From positions 713,990 through 777,989 of the forward strand of contig RDEW01000025.1 in the NCBI GenBank assembly GCA_011109175.1: a stretch of DNA of 64,000 nt, given 5' to 3'. Source of the DNA: Dicyema japonicum (lineage: Eukaryota > Dicyemida > Rhombozoa > Dicyemidae). The notes beneath the pieces were generated by a model. The model made no database searches, was not told where the DNA came from, and saw only the letters and a list, made by a program, of their open reading frames with translations. Shown one piece after another: positions 35,771 to 47,135 of this stretch (within the stretch, counting starts at the first letter, position 1; each line of letters starts with the position of its first letter). The translations under genes were made by a program, and so were the position numbers.

Positions 35771-37242
35771 TTATTTATTTTTATTAGGAGTACCATACAT
35801 TAGTCTCCCAATAACCCCCTGAGGAGTCCCCAACAGTGAAGTCATCCCAGGAGTAGCCAACCGTTTCCACGAAGCCATTGTTGTAGAGCCAGCAATAGGT
35901 TTCACTATTGTTAATGATTGCTTCCCATCACAAGATGATCCCTTAGAACTTCCCCCACTTAATAATATTACTAAACAAACCAATTATTAACCCACGGTTC
36001 TATTACATTCTCATTAGTCATGTTCTTTGCGTGTCTGTGCACTACCCCCTGAACACTCCCACATTGTCCAATAAGTAGATTATCTCCACCATTAAGAGTA
36101 ATTACTACTGTAAATATTATAATTACTCGATTCTGGTGGACTATATAATGATACTTTACCAAGAGAGTTCTTAGCCCTTCTTATAATTTGAGCGGTCTCC
36201 AATTGCCGGAGTATTCTATTCTTATTATTTCTAGCATTATTAGTATAATTACGTTTTAGTTGGTTCCACAGGCACATCATCTATTACTAACTCGTCAACA
36301 ACTGATCCCTCAGTTCGAATTTTATTATAAACGGCACTCAATTGGGTCCTATAGTCCTCAACAGCCTCACTCAACTCAGAAATCTCAATAATAAACACAA
36401 ATACAGTTTGTTTCATAATTTCCTCATTTTCCTCATAGCGAGTAATATTACAGTTGCATTTACCCTGATTATCTGCCTGATTAACAGGTTTGTCGTCAAT
36501 AATATAATAATTATCCTCATTATAATATTCTAATTTCTGTTTCAGATAATTATTTTCATTCTCTAATTCATCAATTCTGCCATTTAATTCAAAATATAAA
36601 TTTCTCCACAGTACGATTGACTCTGTCGAGGGGACATCCTCTTTTATATCTTTTAATCGTTTGATCTATATTATATGGTCATTACTTCTCTCTTTAGTTC
36701 ACGATTCTCTGACAACAACTCATCCAACTTGTGAGGACAGACTTTACAAACACTAACCTCACTCTCATCAATAAACTCTCTCAAACAATATATTTGGTCC
36801 TCCAAGTACTTTCTCTAAGAATAAACAAAACTGCACCTGAATTTTGTCATCCTCAGTCTTTAATGTCAATTTTTCAACCTGAGACTCCAAATCCTTGTTC
36901 TTATTAAGCAACAATCTACACAATTGAGCCAACTGTGAAGCATCACTCGTTTTCTATATTAGTTTACCATATACTTCCTTCAGGATAGAAATATAAGCAT
37001 CGGTATCATCATAGGAGTCTATCATTTTACATGTACGCTCATTCGATATCTCTATTAATAATAATTATTATAACCAAATAGCTGTAGTGTATTCTCTATA
37101 AAACTATACGTGTCCCTATATTCTGGAGGTTTATATTCTTCATTGAACTTTTCATTTCTTAATTTATAAAATTTGACGTTTTCCAATTCTGTCCTATTTA
37201 CGCACAATTAAAAATACTTGATGATTCATCACTTTCTTTCAT
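35771..37242 (-). CDS. TRAK/Milton kinesin adaptor for mitochondria
   Basis: TRAK/Milton proteins link kinesin-1 and dynein to Miro on mitochondria. The start (cat at 37240-37242) gives MKESDESSSIFNCA, then ENVKFYKLRNEKF and ERTCKMIDSYDD. A HAP1_N-type coiled coil follows (AYISILKEVYGK, then ASQLAQLCRLLLNKNKDLES), matching the human RIGQSLLKKNKTL region. Coiled coil continues through 36300-36900. The C-terminal Milton motif is clear: KQSLTIVKPIAGSTTMASWK and LATPGMTSLLGTPQGVIG, against human LQIVKPLEGSATLHQW. Introns at 36084-36105 (22 nt) and about 35962-35984 (23 nt) restore the frame there. Only about 430 residues, less than half of human TRAK1, so most of the region beyond the Milton motif is absent. 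Confidence 0.85.
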
Positions 37243-37474
37243 AGAATAATTGATTACGAAACGGTCAACAACACAAATAATTCAAACTATATTCAAATTG
37301 TATTTATTTGCCGCTTAAATATTTTAATTTAATAAAAATATTAATTATAAAAATTATCTGTAAATACCACAACGAAAATTAAATTTAAATTTTATTTTGC
37401 ATAAATTAAAATTGATTAAGTTTATTATCTATGTTCCCTTACAATTACTTCTTCGTTGTAACTGTTGATTCCTG

Positions 37475-37640
37475 CCGACATAATTGATGCAGATTTTCCC
37501 CTCACGATAGCAACGGAGATCAATTAATAGGTCAATAGGTATTAAATAGATCATGTCGTCTGACTGTACCAAACGCCCTATTCTCTTGAGAAAAGACAGT
37601 GACTTCCGGTTTATACCTCCAGTTGTTGTCTTCAATTATT
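37475..37640. repeat. Dispersed repeat (family G)
   Basis: The segment with CCCCTCACGATAGCAACGGA, TCTTGAGAAAAGACAGTGAC and CTCCAGTTGTTGTC recurs in diverged form at 46525-46685 (GCCTCTCACGATAGAGACAG, GACTTCCTGTCTATAACTTC, CAGTTGTTTCGAC). The transcriptional direction is unknown. Confidence 0.55.
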
Positions 37641-37839
37641 AATTTTTAGTTTTTTAATCTCCATGATTATTGAAATATTAAAATTTAATATTAAAATATC
37701 GAATTTCAATAATAAAATTAAGTAATAATAAAATCATCGCTAATTGTCACAGTTTATGTAATCCATTCTTTTTTTAATCAAAATATATAATCTATATTTA
37801 TTCACTCAAAATTCTTTAATGGAATAAAATAAAAATTTC

Positions 37840-39720
37840 AAAGACTTCGGTAAAACTAAACTAATCACGTCGTGATCACTACGTGCAACAACAATAACAT
37901 CACCTTCCTCGAGACGACACAATTACATATGGGCCGTGGAATCGTATGCTTATAGTTGCATAGAAACGCCTCATGTCATGCAATTTAACATAACGGCCTT
38001 GCACATAAATCCACTGAACTTGTTGCCCTTCTTACCACCGACCTAATTCAAACATGTGAGGCTACACAAGTCCATTCTTTTCTGTGATACTTCTACTCGG
38101 ACACACGCTCTGATTGAAGGTGAAAATCACATTGAACTTACTTCCGCCTTGGTCAAAATAAACCTCACACCGTAAACATTCGTAAATATTTACATCCACC
38201 ACCCGGTCCCTGTATGAAACAATACTCCCAAAAACTAACCGAATTACAAACGATCAAAAATGTAATAATCTGCAGAGACCTAAACGCCAAAAACCCATTT
38301 TGGCTAATCGGTCAATAGAGTAATGAGAGGTGGTTTCAGATCTTTCTCAACTAGAACAATCTTCGGCAATCGAACTACTCTCGCCTATTGTTAGGCACCG
38401 GAAAACCATAATAAATTACAAACGTGAAAAATGGGATTCATTCCGCGAAGAAACGGAAAATTGCTAACGATTTTTCCGTTGAGAAATTCAAATCGCTTGA
38501 TGCCGCAGTGAAATTTTTTAATGAGGTTATCCTCAATGCCGACAAGAAACACATTCCAAGAGGACTCATTTCAGACGATAATCCCAATTTCTCTAAGGAA
38601 ATTATCTAAAAAAAGATCCTTCGGATTCAGGATCTTTCAGAAAGATTTCGCTACTATCTGTTGTGTCGAAAACTTGTATTAAAACTAATATCGGAGTATC
38701 TTCCCTTCCCAGATTCTCAACATGGCCTTCGTCCGCAATATTCAATATCACACATCTCTCAAACCTAACTCAATTTATCGCTGATGGTTTCAACAATTAC
38801 AATTTTCCCAAACTGACTATCCTTGCACCGATTGACCTAACTAAGGCGTTGAGCGAAAATCAAGACGGGTTCTGAGTAACAAAATTCTTTCATCTCGAAT
38901 TCCTCAACGTCTTCAATATTCGCTAACAAATTTCCTCTTTGGAAGACTTAGTCGGATTGAAATATTTGCTGTCTATCTCACTAGCGATTCCTTCTAAATG
39001 GAGTCCCCCAAGGCTCCAGTTTGACTCCTACCTTATTCGACGTGCACTTAAGCGATATTACAACCAATTCTAAAGCACTTCTTTTATCATATGCGGATGA
39101 CCTGATTATCGCCTCTAAAGACAAAGACGTTAAAAAGACAATGAAGGATGTTCAGAACCACTTGAACACACTTGAAGAGTGGCTTGAAGCAAATCACCTA
39201 TCTACCTCTCCATCGAAATCCATCGTCACTGTATTTTCTCTCCAAGTCTCCAGCCTAGAACATCCTTGCCACTCTTTATGCAAACCCCAAAACAAAATAA
39301 AGATTATTACGACTACCAGTGACATTTCTCGAATGTTATCATTCATCCCTTCCAGTCCCAATGGCCGGAGTTGTGTCTACGAGAACGATCCGAAAACTCG
39401 ACGATAATAAATACTACATCGGCTCCCCTCCTCTAATAGACCAATCAGAATCCTCTTTTCCAAAAGACTTCTGGACAAACTTAGCTCGTCCAAGATGTGG
39501 GCACTATCCCTCTCTGCCGACAAAAGATGTCCTCTGTCCTTTTTGCAACCTCTACGAGTTGACAAAAAATCATCTATTTGAATGTCAAGAATTACCACAA
39601 CGTTCGTCTACAATGCCAGGACTGACCGATCTATGGAGCGACCAGTATGCGGCCTCCTACAAGTTAGTGAGGTTGGAGTTACTTAACTAACAAACTAATT
39701 TCTTTGATTATGGTTTTCAT
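37840..39720 (+). mobile_element. LINE with endonuclease and reverse transcriptase remnants
   Basis: From left to right on the + strand: an APE-type endonuclease remnant (NVIICRDLNAKNPFWLIGQ at about 38255), linker with RT fingers (IKKRILRIQDL.. region near 38610, FVRNIQYHTSLKPNSIYR.. in shifted frames), palm with SYADDLIIASKDKDVK at about 39080, ANHLSTSPSKSIVT, and a C-terminal CPFCNLYELTKNHLFECQEL at 39535-39600, the zinc knuckle of jockey-type elements. Frameshifts and stops throughout. This is the most complete EN/RT element of the window and may represent the main LINE family. Confidence 0.85.
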
Positions 39721-39789
39721 TATGCTATTTTCATGTCATAAGAATCACATGCGCCTAAGTAAATAATTTCCATGGTGCTTTGAAAACAG

Positions 39790-40590
39790 GACAGTTGTCT
39801 CTGGAGCTAGATAAGACCGCGGAAAAATATATTGGAAATTCCGTACTATTGGGAACCGTTTACCTCGACTAACTCACATGCTTCATCTGCCATTATGAGC
39901 AATGTTGTCTGCTTTTCAGAAGCAGAATGGGTATACAATGTTGTCTGCCGCAAAACAAAGGCTTGAAAGAGGTGGGTATGAACCCTTATTCTGGAAAGTT
40001 TAATTTTTCTAAGAGTATAAAAGTGCATGAATTGAAGAGGCAGCTCAATGTGCATATGTATTTTTAACATTTAAAAAGAGGACCCGGAGTTACTGGATTG
40101 AAACCGTTGAAAAGAAAATATCAAGGTTGTCACGTCACTTGGAACTTATTAATTGTTACTATAGACAAGTTCTCCCTTCTTCGCTGAAAATCGCAAAAGT
40201 TAAGGATATCCTGTGTTCCTGTGGATATAAAAGGATATAAAAAAATATAGTTAAATTTAACAAACTTGATATTTTATTTTACAAGATCAAAAATGAAATA
40301 ATTCAATTGAAGTTGGTGTTACTTCACAGGATCGCCTTAAACTAGTTGAGGTCGACAAGTGTCACAAGTATGACTTTCTTAGAGGAGAGCTCTCACTTCT
40401 CTACGACTGTCAAGTAAAATTTATTCCGCTGGTTATTTGGGGTGGAGTCTCTAAATGTTTAAAGATTTCAAACCAACTTGTGGATGCATTGACGACGACG
40501 AAAGAGAATAAGTGGCTGACTCTAGTATGGAGAAAGGTGATGAGGATCGATTGGTTTCATATTCTTCTAAGAGGAGAATAGTATTGTCAG
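39790..40590 (+). mobile_element. R2-like LINE C-terminal remnant
   Basis: In shifted frames it reads LPQNKGLKEVGMNPYS and, at 40325-40430, SQDRLKLVEVDKCHKYDFLR and CQVKFIPLVIWGGVS. The latter parallels the segment SQDRLQTVEVEKK..KYDLL..CKFLVIPIVMTWEG of the element at 59960-61340, so it is a second copy of the same restriction-like-endonuclease LINE. It begins about 70 bases after the end of the element at 37840-39720. Confidence 0.7.
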
Positions 40591-40597
40591 CGATTCG

Positions 40598-40892
40598 AAT
40601 AATAATGATAATAACAGCCTTTTCACGAGAGCCATAATATTTATAGCTCCGCATAGGCAGGACACACTTTATTTAAGTAAAAAACAGTTAATTTTAACTA
40701 ATCGTAGAACCAAGGATGATCTTCACTTCTTTTTTTATTTTTCTTTTTGTGGGTCCTTTTTAAACTATCCAGTTCCGCAGTGAATATCCACACGATGATG
40801 CATCGTAGATGCGTGGAACCTTCCACCAGGTGAACAGCAGCGAGAATCGAACCCGTAACCTAACCACTATGCCACCCGGCTAACCTAACCCT
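40598..40892 (-). repeat. tRNA-derived SINE family A, with 9-base target duplication
   Basis: The same structure as the copy at 15265-15495: tail ATAATGATAATAACAGCC at the left, A box and B box (reverse of GAGAATCGAACCCGTAACC) at the right. AGCGATTCG at 40589-40597 and 40893-40901 is the target duplication. It sits directly after the R2-like remnant. Confidence 0.85.
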
Positions 40893-40901
40893 AGCGATTC
40901 G

Positions 40902-41890
40902 GATGATTAATTAAAACAGTTTTATAATGTCTTGATTAAAAATATTGTGATTGTTTATTAAGTGTCGTGTTTATTATGATTTTCTAAATTCGATTTTTGA
41001 GAAAGAAAGTTTATTTGTAGGTCGTTGAGTTCAATTTTATATCTGAATGCAGCATTCCTTTGGTAACGAGAATAGAGTCATTTTTACTAAAATAATAAGT
41101 AAATTAAATATCCATCATCCGAAGTCCACTTATGACTAACTATCCTCACTTTATTAAGACTTGTTGAATTCAGAGGCTTTGTCAACCAACCAATCAAAAG
41201 TTATTACTTGTCTTTTCGAGTGGCCTATTGTCAAGATTAGTCAAAGGGAACGGGAAAAGTTTCATAAATCAAAATTTCTTTAATCGTTATGTTAATTTAA
41301 ACATTGTGTCCCCAAGGGATGATTTATTGTCTATTGGAGACAATAATACTTTCCGAGGTCTTCTTTAGTGGTAATTATTGACTATAAGCATATGTCCTCC
41401 CTCTTATATTCAATGAGGTTGCATTTTCTGAAAGTAAAAATGCTGAAAATCATCGACTGCGGCACGAGAATGAAGATCTTGAAGATAATCTCAAAACCAA
41501 TCTGAAGAAACAGTAAGTCTCTTTCAGCTATTTTAAAAACCGGCATAGACCTACGCCAGTGAGTCGTGGTCAATAGCCACTTCCAGCTCCTCTCCTAAAA
41601 CTGTGCGAAATCCAAAAGATTCATTGGCCAAAACTTTATTTCCACCCCGGAAGCAATTTTAATTGGACGATAACGGAAGTTGGTGCAGGCAGCTATTCTC
41701 CCTAACAACCCCCTCTACTAAGCTATGACCAAATACCTTAAAAACTGCCAAAGATACGATACAAATACATGTCCTTTCAGTAGAGCCATCCAAAATTCTC
41801 GTCTACGTCTGATATAACCTCCCCCATGCCGGTCTGGGTTTATTTAGATAGGTGGGAACTTTCTTATTCTTTTAATCTGGTGATCCTGAG
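40902..41890. other. Intergenic, nothing firm
   Basis: AT-rich to 41550, then more balanced sequence that is probably transposon-derived. No gene or known repeat was recognised on either strand. The minus frame at 41382-41573 has no recognisable motif. Confidence 0.35.
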
Positions 41891-41899
41891 GTAATGTTT

Positions 41900-42320
41900 T
41901 CGTCGGAAGATTCCCGTGAAAAGAGTCCAGCTTCTGAGCGTCCGAGTTTCTACAGGATGATCATGGAATTGATGTTTATCGCTCCAATCGCCTGGGGGCA
42001 AAGAGTCGACACATGTTGGATCCAAAAATTATGATTTCTCTTCTTCGAACTGAAAGATTGTTACTCGATGGCTTTCCGTGTGCCCTTTCCAGATGAGCGG
42101 GCTCCACTATAGAAGAATATCCGGTTCCAAGTGCACGTTTCACATAATTTATGTTAGTGTGCTGCGAAATTCTCCTTTGACTTCTTCTGCAGCGTGATGC
42201 TCGTAGTATTAAAAATTCCCCGTAGAGATCCTTTCTCATCTTCCAAATGCGTGCTGATGTTTCCAATTGGGAAAGCGTTAATCCATGTTCCCCTTCCTTC
42301 AGATTTCCCAAAGATCATGA
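41900..42320 (-). mobile_element. Possible LINE ORF1-like fragment
   Basis: The minus frame 41976-42311 holds SIVEPAHLERAHGKPSSNN and then REIIIFGSN. The VExAHxxERAHG-type segment resembles the ERAHR motif of L1-type ORF1 proteins, which is followed by a strand such as IIVKF. This rests on a short motif only, and an unrelated ORF is possible. Confidence 0.35.
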
Positions 42321-42329
42321 GGAGCGTAT

Positions 42330-43200
42330 GTGCTGATCGAGATTTTTAAGTAGTCTCAAATTTATCATAAAAATTAAAAAAAAAATTATATTGATCGATT
42401 ACTCTTGAGCTAAAATACAAAAAACATAAAATATAAAATAATAGTTTGTTTTAGTTACTTTTCATTTGAAACTTACAGCGGCCTGACTGCGTGGTTTTTT
42501 CTGACGAATCATTGATTGTTCTTACTGTTTTGATGATTTTCTAAATTTTGATATACCTCAGTAGATTATTTATTCATTTAAAAGTAAAATTTTAAACTGT
42601 GACGCCGAATTAGGAAATGAATGAAATTAAATTTTAAAATACTTATTTTTTGGTAGAATTCAAGGACTAAGGAACAGTTTCCAAAATTGGAAATCGAGAT
42701 TACACTTTCCGACTTTAACATCTTGTTGAAAATTTTGCATCGTGATTATTGAGAAATGAGAGAAATAAATTGAAAGTTTGTGATCAAGGTGATTATTAGG
42801 TCAAATTAAGACTGTTGGCTAAAAGTCATCAGTAGGCTGATTTTTGGAGTTTAAAAATTCAGAATTCTGACAAAATTGACTTTAAAATTTCAAAATTTTG
42901 ACCATTAAATGTCCTTGATTGAAAGAGTAGGTAAAATATAATTGATCGCACGCCAGTTTTCTAATAAATAGAAAATAATAAATTGACTTTATTAACGTAA
43001 AAAATTAAATTTTTACCGACTTTATAACAATATTTTTGATTAAAAAAATACAATTTTATAAATTTAAGCATATCAGGAAAAGCCAATCAGATAAAGGTTC
43101 CTCTAAAAGTCGTCCCCAGTTAAACGGTAGTCACAGTTGCCCCGTTTTGAGTCAAGTCGTCCATTTTAGGTTTCTTTTTTGATATTCAGCAAAATTGTGT
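42330..43200. other. AT-rich intergenic stretch
   Basis: Strongly AT-rich with no ORF, repeat family or motif that I recognise on either strand. Confidence 0.5.
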
Positions 43201-43205
43201 TGCGA

Positions 43206-43475
43206 TCACTTCTTGAATAAGTAACCAGCCAAGACGTTATTGCAGTCAGGAAAGGGGAGCAAAGAGTTATATTCGGCAAAGTTGGAATTTTTTGTCTTTA
43301 ACTTTCCGGCAGGAGCCGTGGGCAAGACATATTTCATATCGTGGATAGTTTCATGAAATAATATTGATTGGAGTAAAGTTAGTTCAATACTAATGGAGCT
43401 GCTTCCATGTTTGATTATCAGGTCAAAAGAGTTAATCCTCTTTCCAATTAAATCATTGTGTATATTCTCTTCCAA
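43206..43475 (-). CDS. Hypothetical protein, unassigned
   Basis: A frame of 89 codons on the minus strand. The segment RINSFDLIIKHGSSSISIEL looks like alternating beta strands and the end is LPFPDCNNVLAGYLFKK with a C-terminal dilysine. A 5' exon could not be found, and the frame opens with TTG. On the opposite strand, 43458-43661 is also open with a helical, protein-like sequence (PEEMKEVFNQIIKIIISEH). One of the two is probably real, and I do not recognise either. Confidence 0.35.
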   Translation of the reverse strand: MEENIHNDLIGKRINSFDLIIKHGSSSISIELTLLQSILFHETIHDMKYVLPTAPAGKLKTKNSNFAEYNSLLPFPDCNNVLAGYLFKK

Positions 43476-43825
43476 ACATTACCAGAGGAGATGAAGGAAG
43501 TTTTTAATCAAATTATCAAAATAATTATATCTGAGCACAGTGAAGAACTTTGTTCTAAACACTCAATTTTATTATTAGTAATGAATCCCCAGATATATTT
43601 AAAAACTCTCAATTTAGTTCTCAACTGGATTATGCCATTAGCTGATGAGACTAATATTTAACCTAGTGATCTTGCGATAAGGTAACACCTCAAGATTTAT
43701 CGATAAGTTGGACTCAGATTTTTTTTAAAATTAATTTAAATTAGTAAAAACTTAATTGTTTGAAATATTTTTCATTTTCAAATTTATTTATTTTAATAAA
43801 ATCAAATTATAATTTGGACTGAAAT

Positions 43826-46090
43826 TTATGAGCGAAATATCTCAAAAGAAACAAATATACTCCCTGAAAGGAATTGAAGAAAACAAAAAAGAATTGTAAA
43901 ACAATGGAATCCGACAACTTTAAGAAAAGTCCGAAAATCCAAGTTAATCCTTAAATAAAAATAATCATAAAAACCAAATAAGAAGATAAGACCCAAATTC
44001 ATAAAATATTCTCTTGATTTTCGAAGTGTTGTTTTGGAATATAACTTACCAATTCGATTGGTTTTAAATAAACTCCAATTAATTAGAATTATCACTAAAA
44101 TATTTATTAATAAACAAATAATGACAGGCATGTAAACTCCAAAATACAATGGTAATTGATCTAACCAACATCTACAATAAAAATATAATTAACAATTGTT
44201 TTTTGTCGTAAAACTTCCAATTTATACTTACCACTGCTATTGGTGGAATTAATGGGAGACCTAAATGTTTGATATTCGAATTACCCCAGGCCAGTGGAAA
44301 AGTGATTTTGTTAAAATTTTCAGGAATTCTCTTGAGAACACGAACAAAAAGATAATAGAAAAATGACCCCTCTACTGTCATCCAAGCGAAGGAAGTAAGC
44401 ATAAAGTAATGTAGAAAAAATCCAACAAATCCACAACTTTTATTTACTCCATATTTTGTTCCAAATGTAAAAACAATATTCATTAATAACATTGATGTAC
44501 ATAAATTCAAAAATATAATAAAGGAATATGATTTATTTCCATTTCTTAATATTATTGTAAATATTACTTCCAAGATATCACTGAATATATTATAACAATT
44601 AATTCTGCAATCATTGATATCCCCAGTCCTACTTGGGTGAAAATTCCCATCCATTCAGGACTCTTTATTTTAGGGTTCTTATTAATTATTTTAAATTTAC
44701 AAAAAGTATAGCGAAATTAGTTAAATGTGAACATTTGCAAAAAATTCCTTTTGAGACGATCTTTGTTTTACAGTAATCAGACTTCCACATTTTTGATTCC
44801 AAATCCAAATATCCGCATTTCGAATTTGAACTAAAATCTTAATTTTCTATAATTTAAAAAAACCTCCTTTAAATAAAATTTCTAAATTCAAGTGCTCAAC
44901 AGATTCATTATTCAACGTAATATCCAGTATTTTTGATACAATTTTATTTTTTTTGTCAATCATTTTGATAAATCTATCTTTCTTCCAAAAAATGAATGAT
45001 AATTTTGAATTATTTTTTCCTTTAAAAAAATTAAATTTAATACCTTTTATTTTATCTTTAATGTCTTTATAGTCCACTTTAATATCAACATTTTCGTTCT
45101 TTTCTTCAATGTCTTTTTTTAAGTCATCTTTTTTAATTGTCAATAATTTGGCATCAAAAGTATCCATTTTGAATGTCAATTTTTTTGAACTTTTGGTTAA
45201 ATACAAAATATTCTTTACGGATTTTATAAAACTTAGTTATAAAATGGTCACAACTTTGTCCCAATATTTTCGACCTGTTTATCAGCGAAGGTCTCTGAAT
45301 CCTTTACAAATTTATCTATTGTTTTGAGGATAGTCTAACAATGTGAAATAATTTACTTTAGTTTGATTTTCACTGGAGGATTTATTCTTTTTGGTAACAG
45401 AAGATAAAAAATTATTAAGACTTTTCACATACTAATAATATTATATTATCTTTACATTTAATTCGAGAGTAATAAATTCTAGTCCACCTCTATAGTCATA
45501 GTCACATGTTACCAGATTATTTTCTATAATAAATATTAAACTACTATTTTGTTCATTTTTACAAATTTTTTTTTCCAAATATTTTATATTTTTTAAATTT
45601 GTACAACCAATTCCGTCACATAAATTTGATTTCATGTGAAAGGTATATTTCGTTTAATCAAATAACCGATTGTTTTGGTACTACAATTTCTCAGATAATC
45701 ATTATCCCCGTCGTAGTAACAATTTTCAAAAGATTTTGTAATTCTAAATTATTTAAATTTAAACGATCCATCGTTGTTGTAAACATTGTTACTGTAAACG
45801 AAATAGTTGTCATTTATATCATCAATCCACTTAATTTTATTCGCGAATGTGATCTTTCCAATCCATCCGTTTTCTATTAATCATTCAAATTTAACCAATT
45901 TTATTCCCAAGTAAATCCTTAGCATCTTTATAATTTTTGTAATTTGTTATCGGTTTGAAGTCTGTTGAATTTATATGACTCATGTATTCCATCCAAGTCA
46001 CATCCCTCAGTAAAATATATTCACCTAAAATAAATTTTATTCACAACTAGAATTTTGAATAATCAAAAATTGTATAAATAAAAATAACAT
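43826..46090 (-). CDS. Adhesion-type GPCR with GPS motif and compact ectodomain
   Basis: A plasma-membrane receptor. The start (cat at 46088-46090) gives a signal peptide MLFLFIQFLIIQNSSEY. The ectodomain begins with ENGWIGKITFANKIKWIDD, which might be a degenerate C-type lectin fold (weak), and continues with Cys-containing blocks (FENCYYDGDNDYLRNC, LCDGIGCTNLKN) and a lysine-rich stretch. Just before TM1 is the GPS: W..DYC...GIFCKCSHLTNFAILF, where cleavage between L and T would be expected. TM1 (GIFTQVGLGISMIAELIV) follows a 23-nt intron at 44678-44700. TM3 has FFLHYFMLTSFAWMTVEG, the class B2 signature, and TM5 is YFGVYMPVIICLLINILV. It ends after TM7 with a very short tail (EIFRS). An intron at 45874-45895 is 22 nt. 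About 650 residues, small for the family. The ligand is unknown. Confidence 0.9.
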
Positions 46091-46309
46091 CTGCGCTAAT
46101 GTTATTAAAATCAAAAGTTTTTTATAGTTTGAAAACCACATAAATTTTATGACTTGATGCCAATTGTTGAAAATATTTTAAATAATAGATTTTTTTAGTA
46201 TTGATTAAATTCATGTTTTTGAATAATAGCTATATTCTAACCATATATAATGACACGATTTGAAACACCAATATAATAAGCCTTTCCACCGACGACTAGT
46301 AACGGTTCC

Positions 46310-46470
46310 ATTACTCATCTCAGCTTAAGAACTCACAATTTAAAAAGAACAGTTATGCTTATTACTCCAAAACATCGAAAATGTTTTTATTCTTTGCTTG
46401 TGTGTGAATCCCTGAGACAATCCGATGACGGAGTCACTCATCATGTCCATGTCCTGTAATACCAAGACGG
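46310..46470 (-). repeat. Diverged SINE family A copy (reverse)
   Basis: AAAAAGAACAGTTATGCTTA, TGTGTGTGAATCCCTGAGAC and GATGACGGAGTCACTCATC parallel the older copy at 19070-19320. No target duplication was seen. Confidence 0.5.
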
Positions 46471-46524
46471 TTAAAATTTCATCATTTTATTAATTTTTTT
46501 AAAACAAAAACATTAAGTTTAACT

Positions 46525-46690
46525 ATTGACCCATGCTTGCATAATTTGCGTTGCCTCTCACGATAGAGACAGAAATGGGGAAATTATGATTTTCACTAAC
46601 ATCATGTTTCTGAGTGTACTTAGACATCACAGTCTTTTGAAGAAAAAAAAGACTTCCTGTCTATAACTTCAGTTGTTTCGACAACTATTG
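46525..46690. repeat. Dispersed repeat (family G), second copy
   Basis: GCCTCTCACGATAGAGACAG, TCTTTTGAAGAAAAAAAAGA and GACTTCCTGTCTATAACTTC follow the order of the copy at 37475-37640, with many substitutions. Confidence 0.5.
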
Positions 46691-46804
46691 CGAGTATTGC
46701 GAGGAGAAAAGAGTCATAGCAAAATATTAACTAGAGTCATAGTTAATATTTGGTTTAATATTGCTGTGAAAGTCGTCTCCACCGAGATTGGTCAGTTATA
46801 TTAC

Positions 46805-47135
46805 CTAATTTTAAGATCCACGTGGCGCCATGTGGTGCTGCGTGGTTAATTGGTTGAAGTTTGCTGCTTGTTTGTATGTTCCTCCTCTCTCTTCCTATTA
46901 GAGTGGCATCATGTGATCCACCTGTTTAGGTGTGGCGCCCAGTGCCAGGGCGGCACGAAAAAGAATCATTTGCTCTCCCCCACTCCACTGGAGGGGTTTC
47001 CACGACTGCATGTAATGGACGTCTTACCCTTTATGTTGATTCCGGATGGACTCTGTTTCTGTAGGAGTGGAAACTGGATACACTTAATTAGTTGCTTACT
47101 TTAACTTCTTTCTCGGTGAATCCGGGGTTAATAAA
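46805..47135 (+). repeat. SINE family D copy
   Basis: Begins CCACGTGGCGCCATGTGGTG and has an A-box-like GCGTGGTTAATTGGTTGAAG. It continues with CCCAGTGCCAGGGCGGCACG and GATTCCGGATGGACTCTGTT and ends in ATCCGGGGTTAATAAATAAA. It is close to the copies at 63232-63545 and 63873-64000. Confidence 0.85.
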
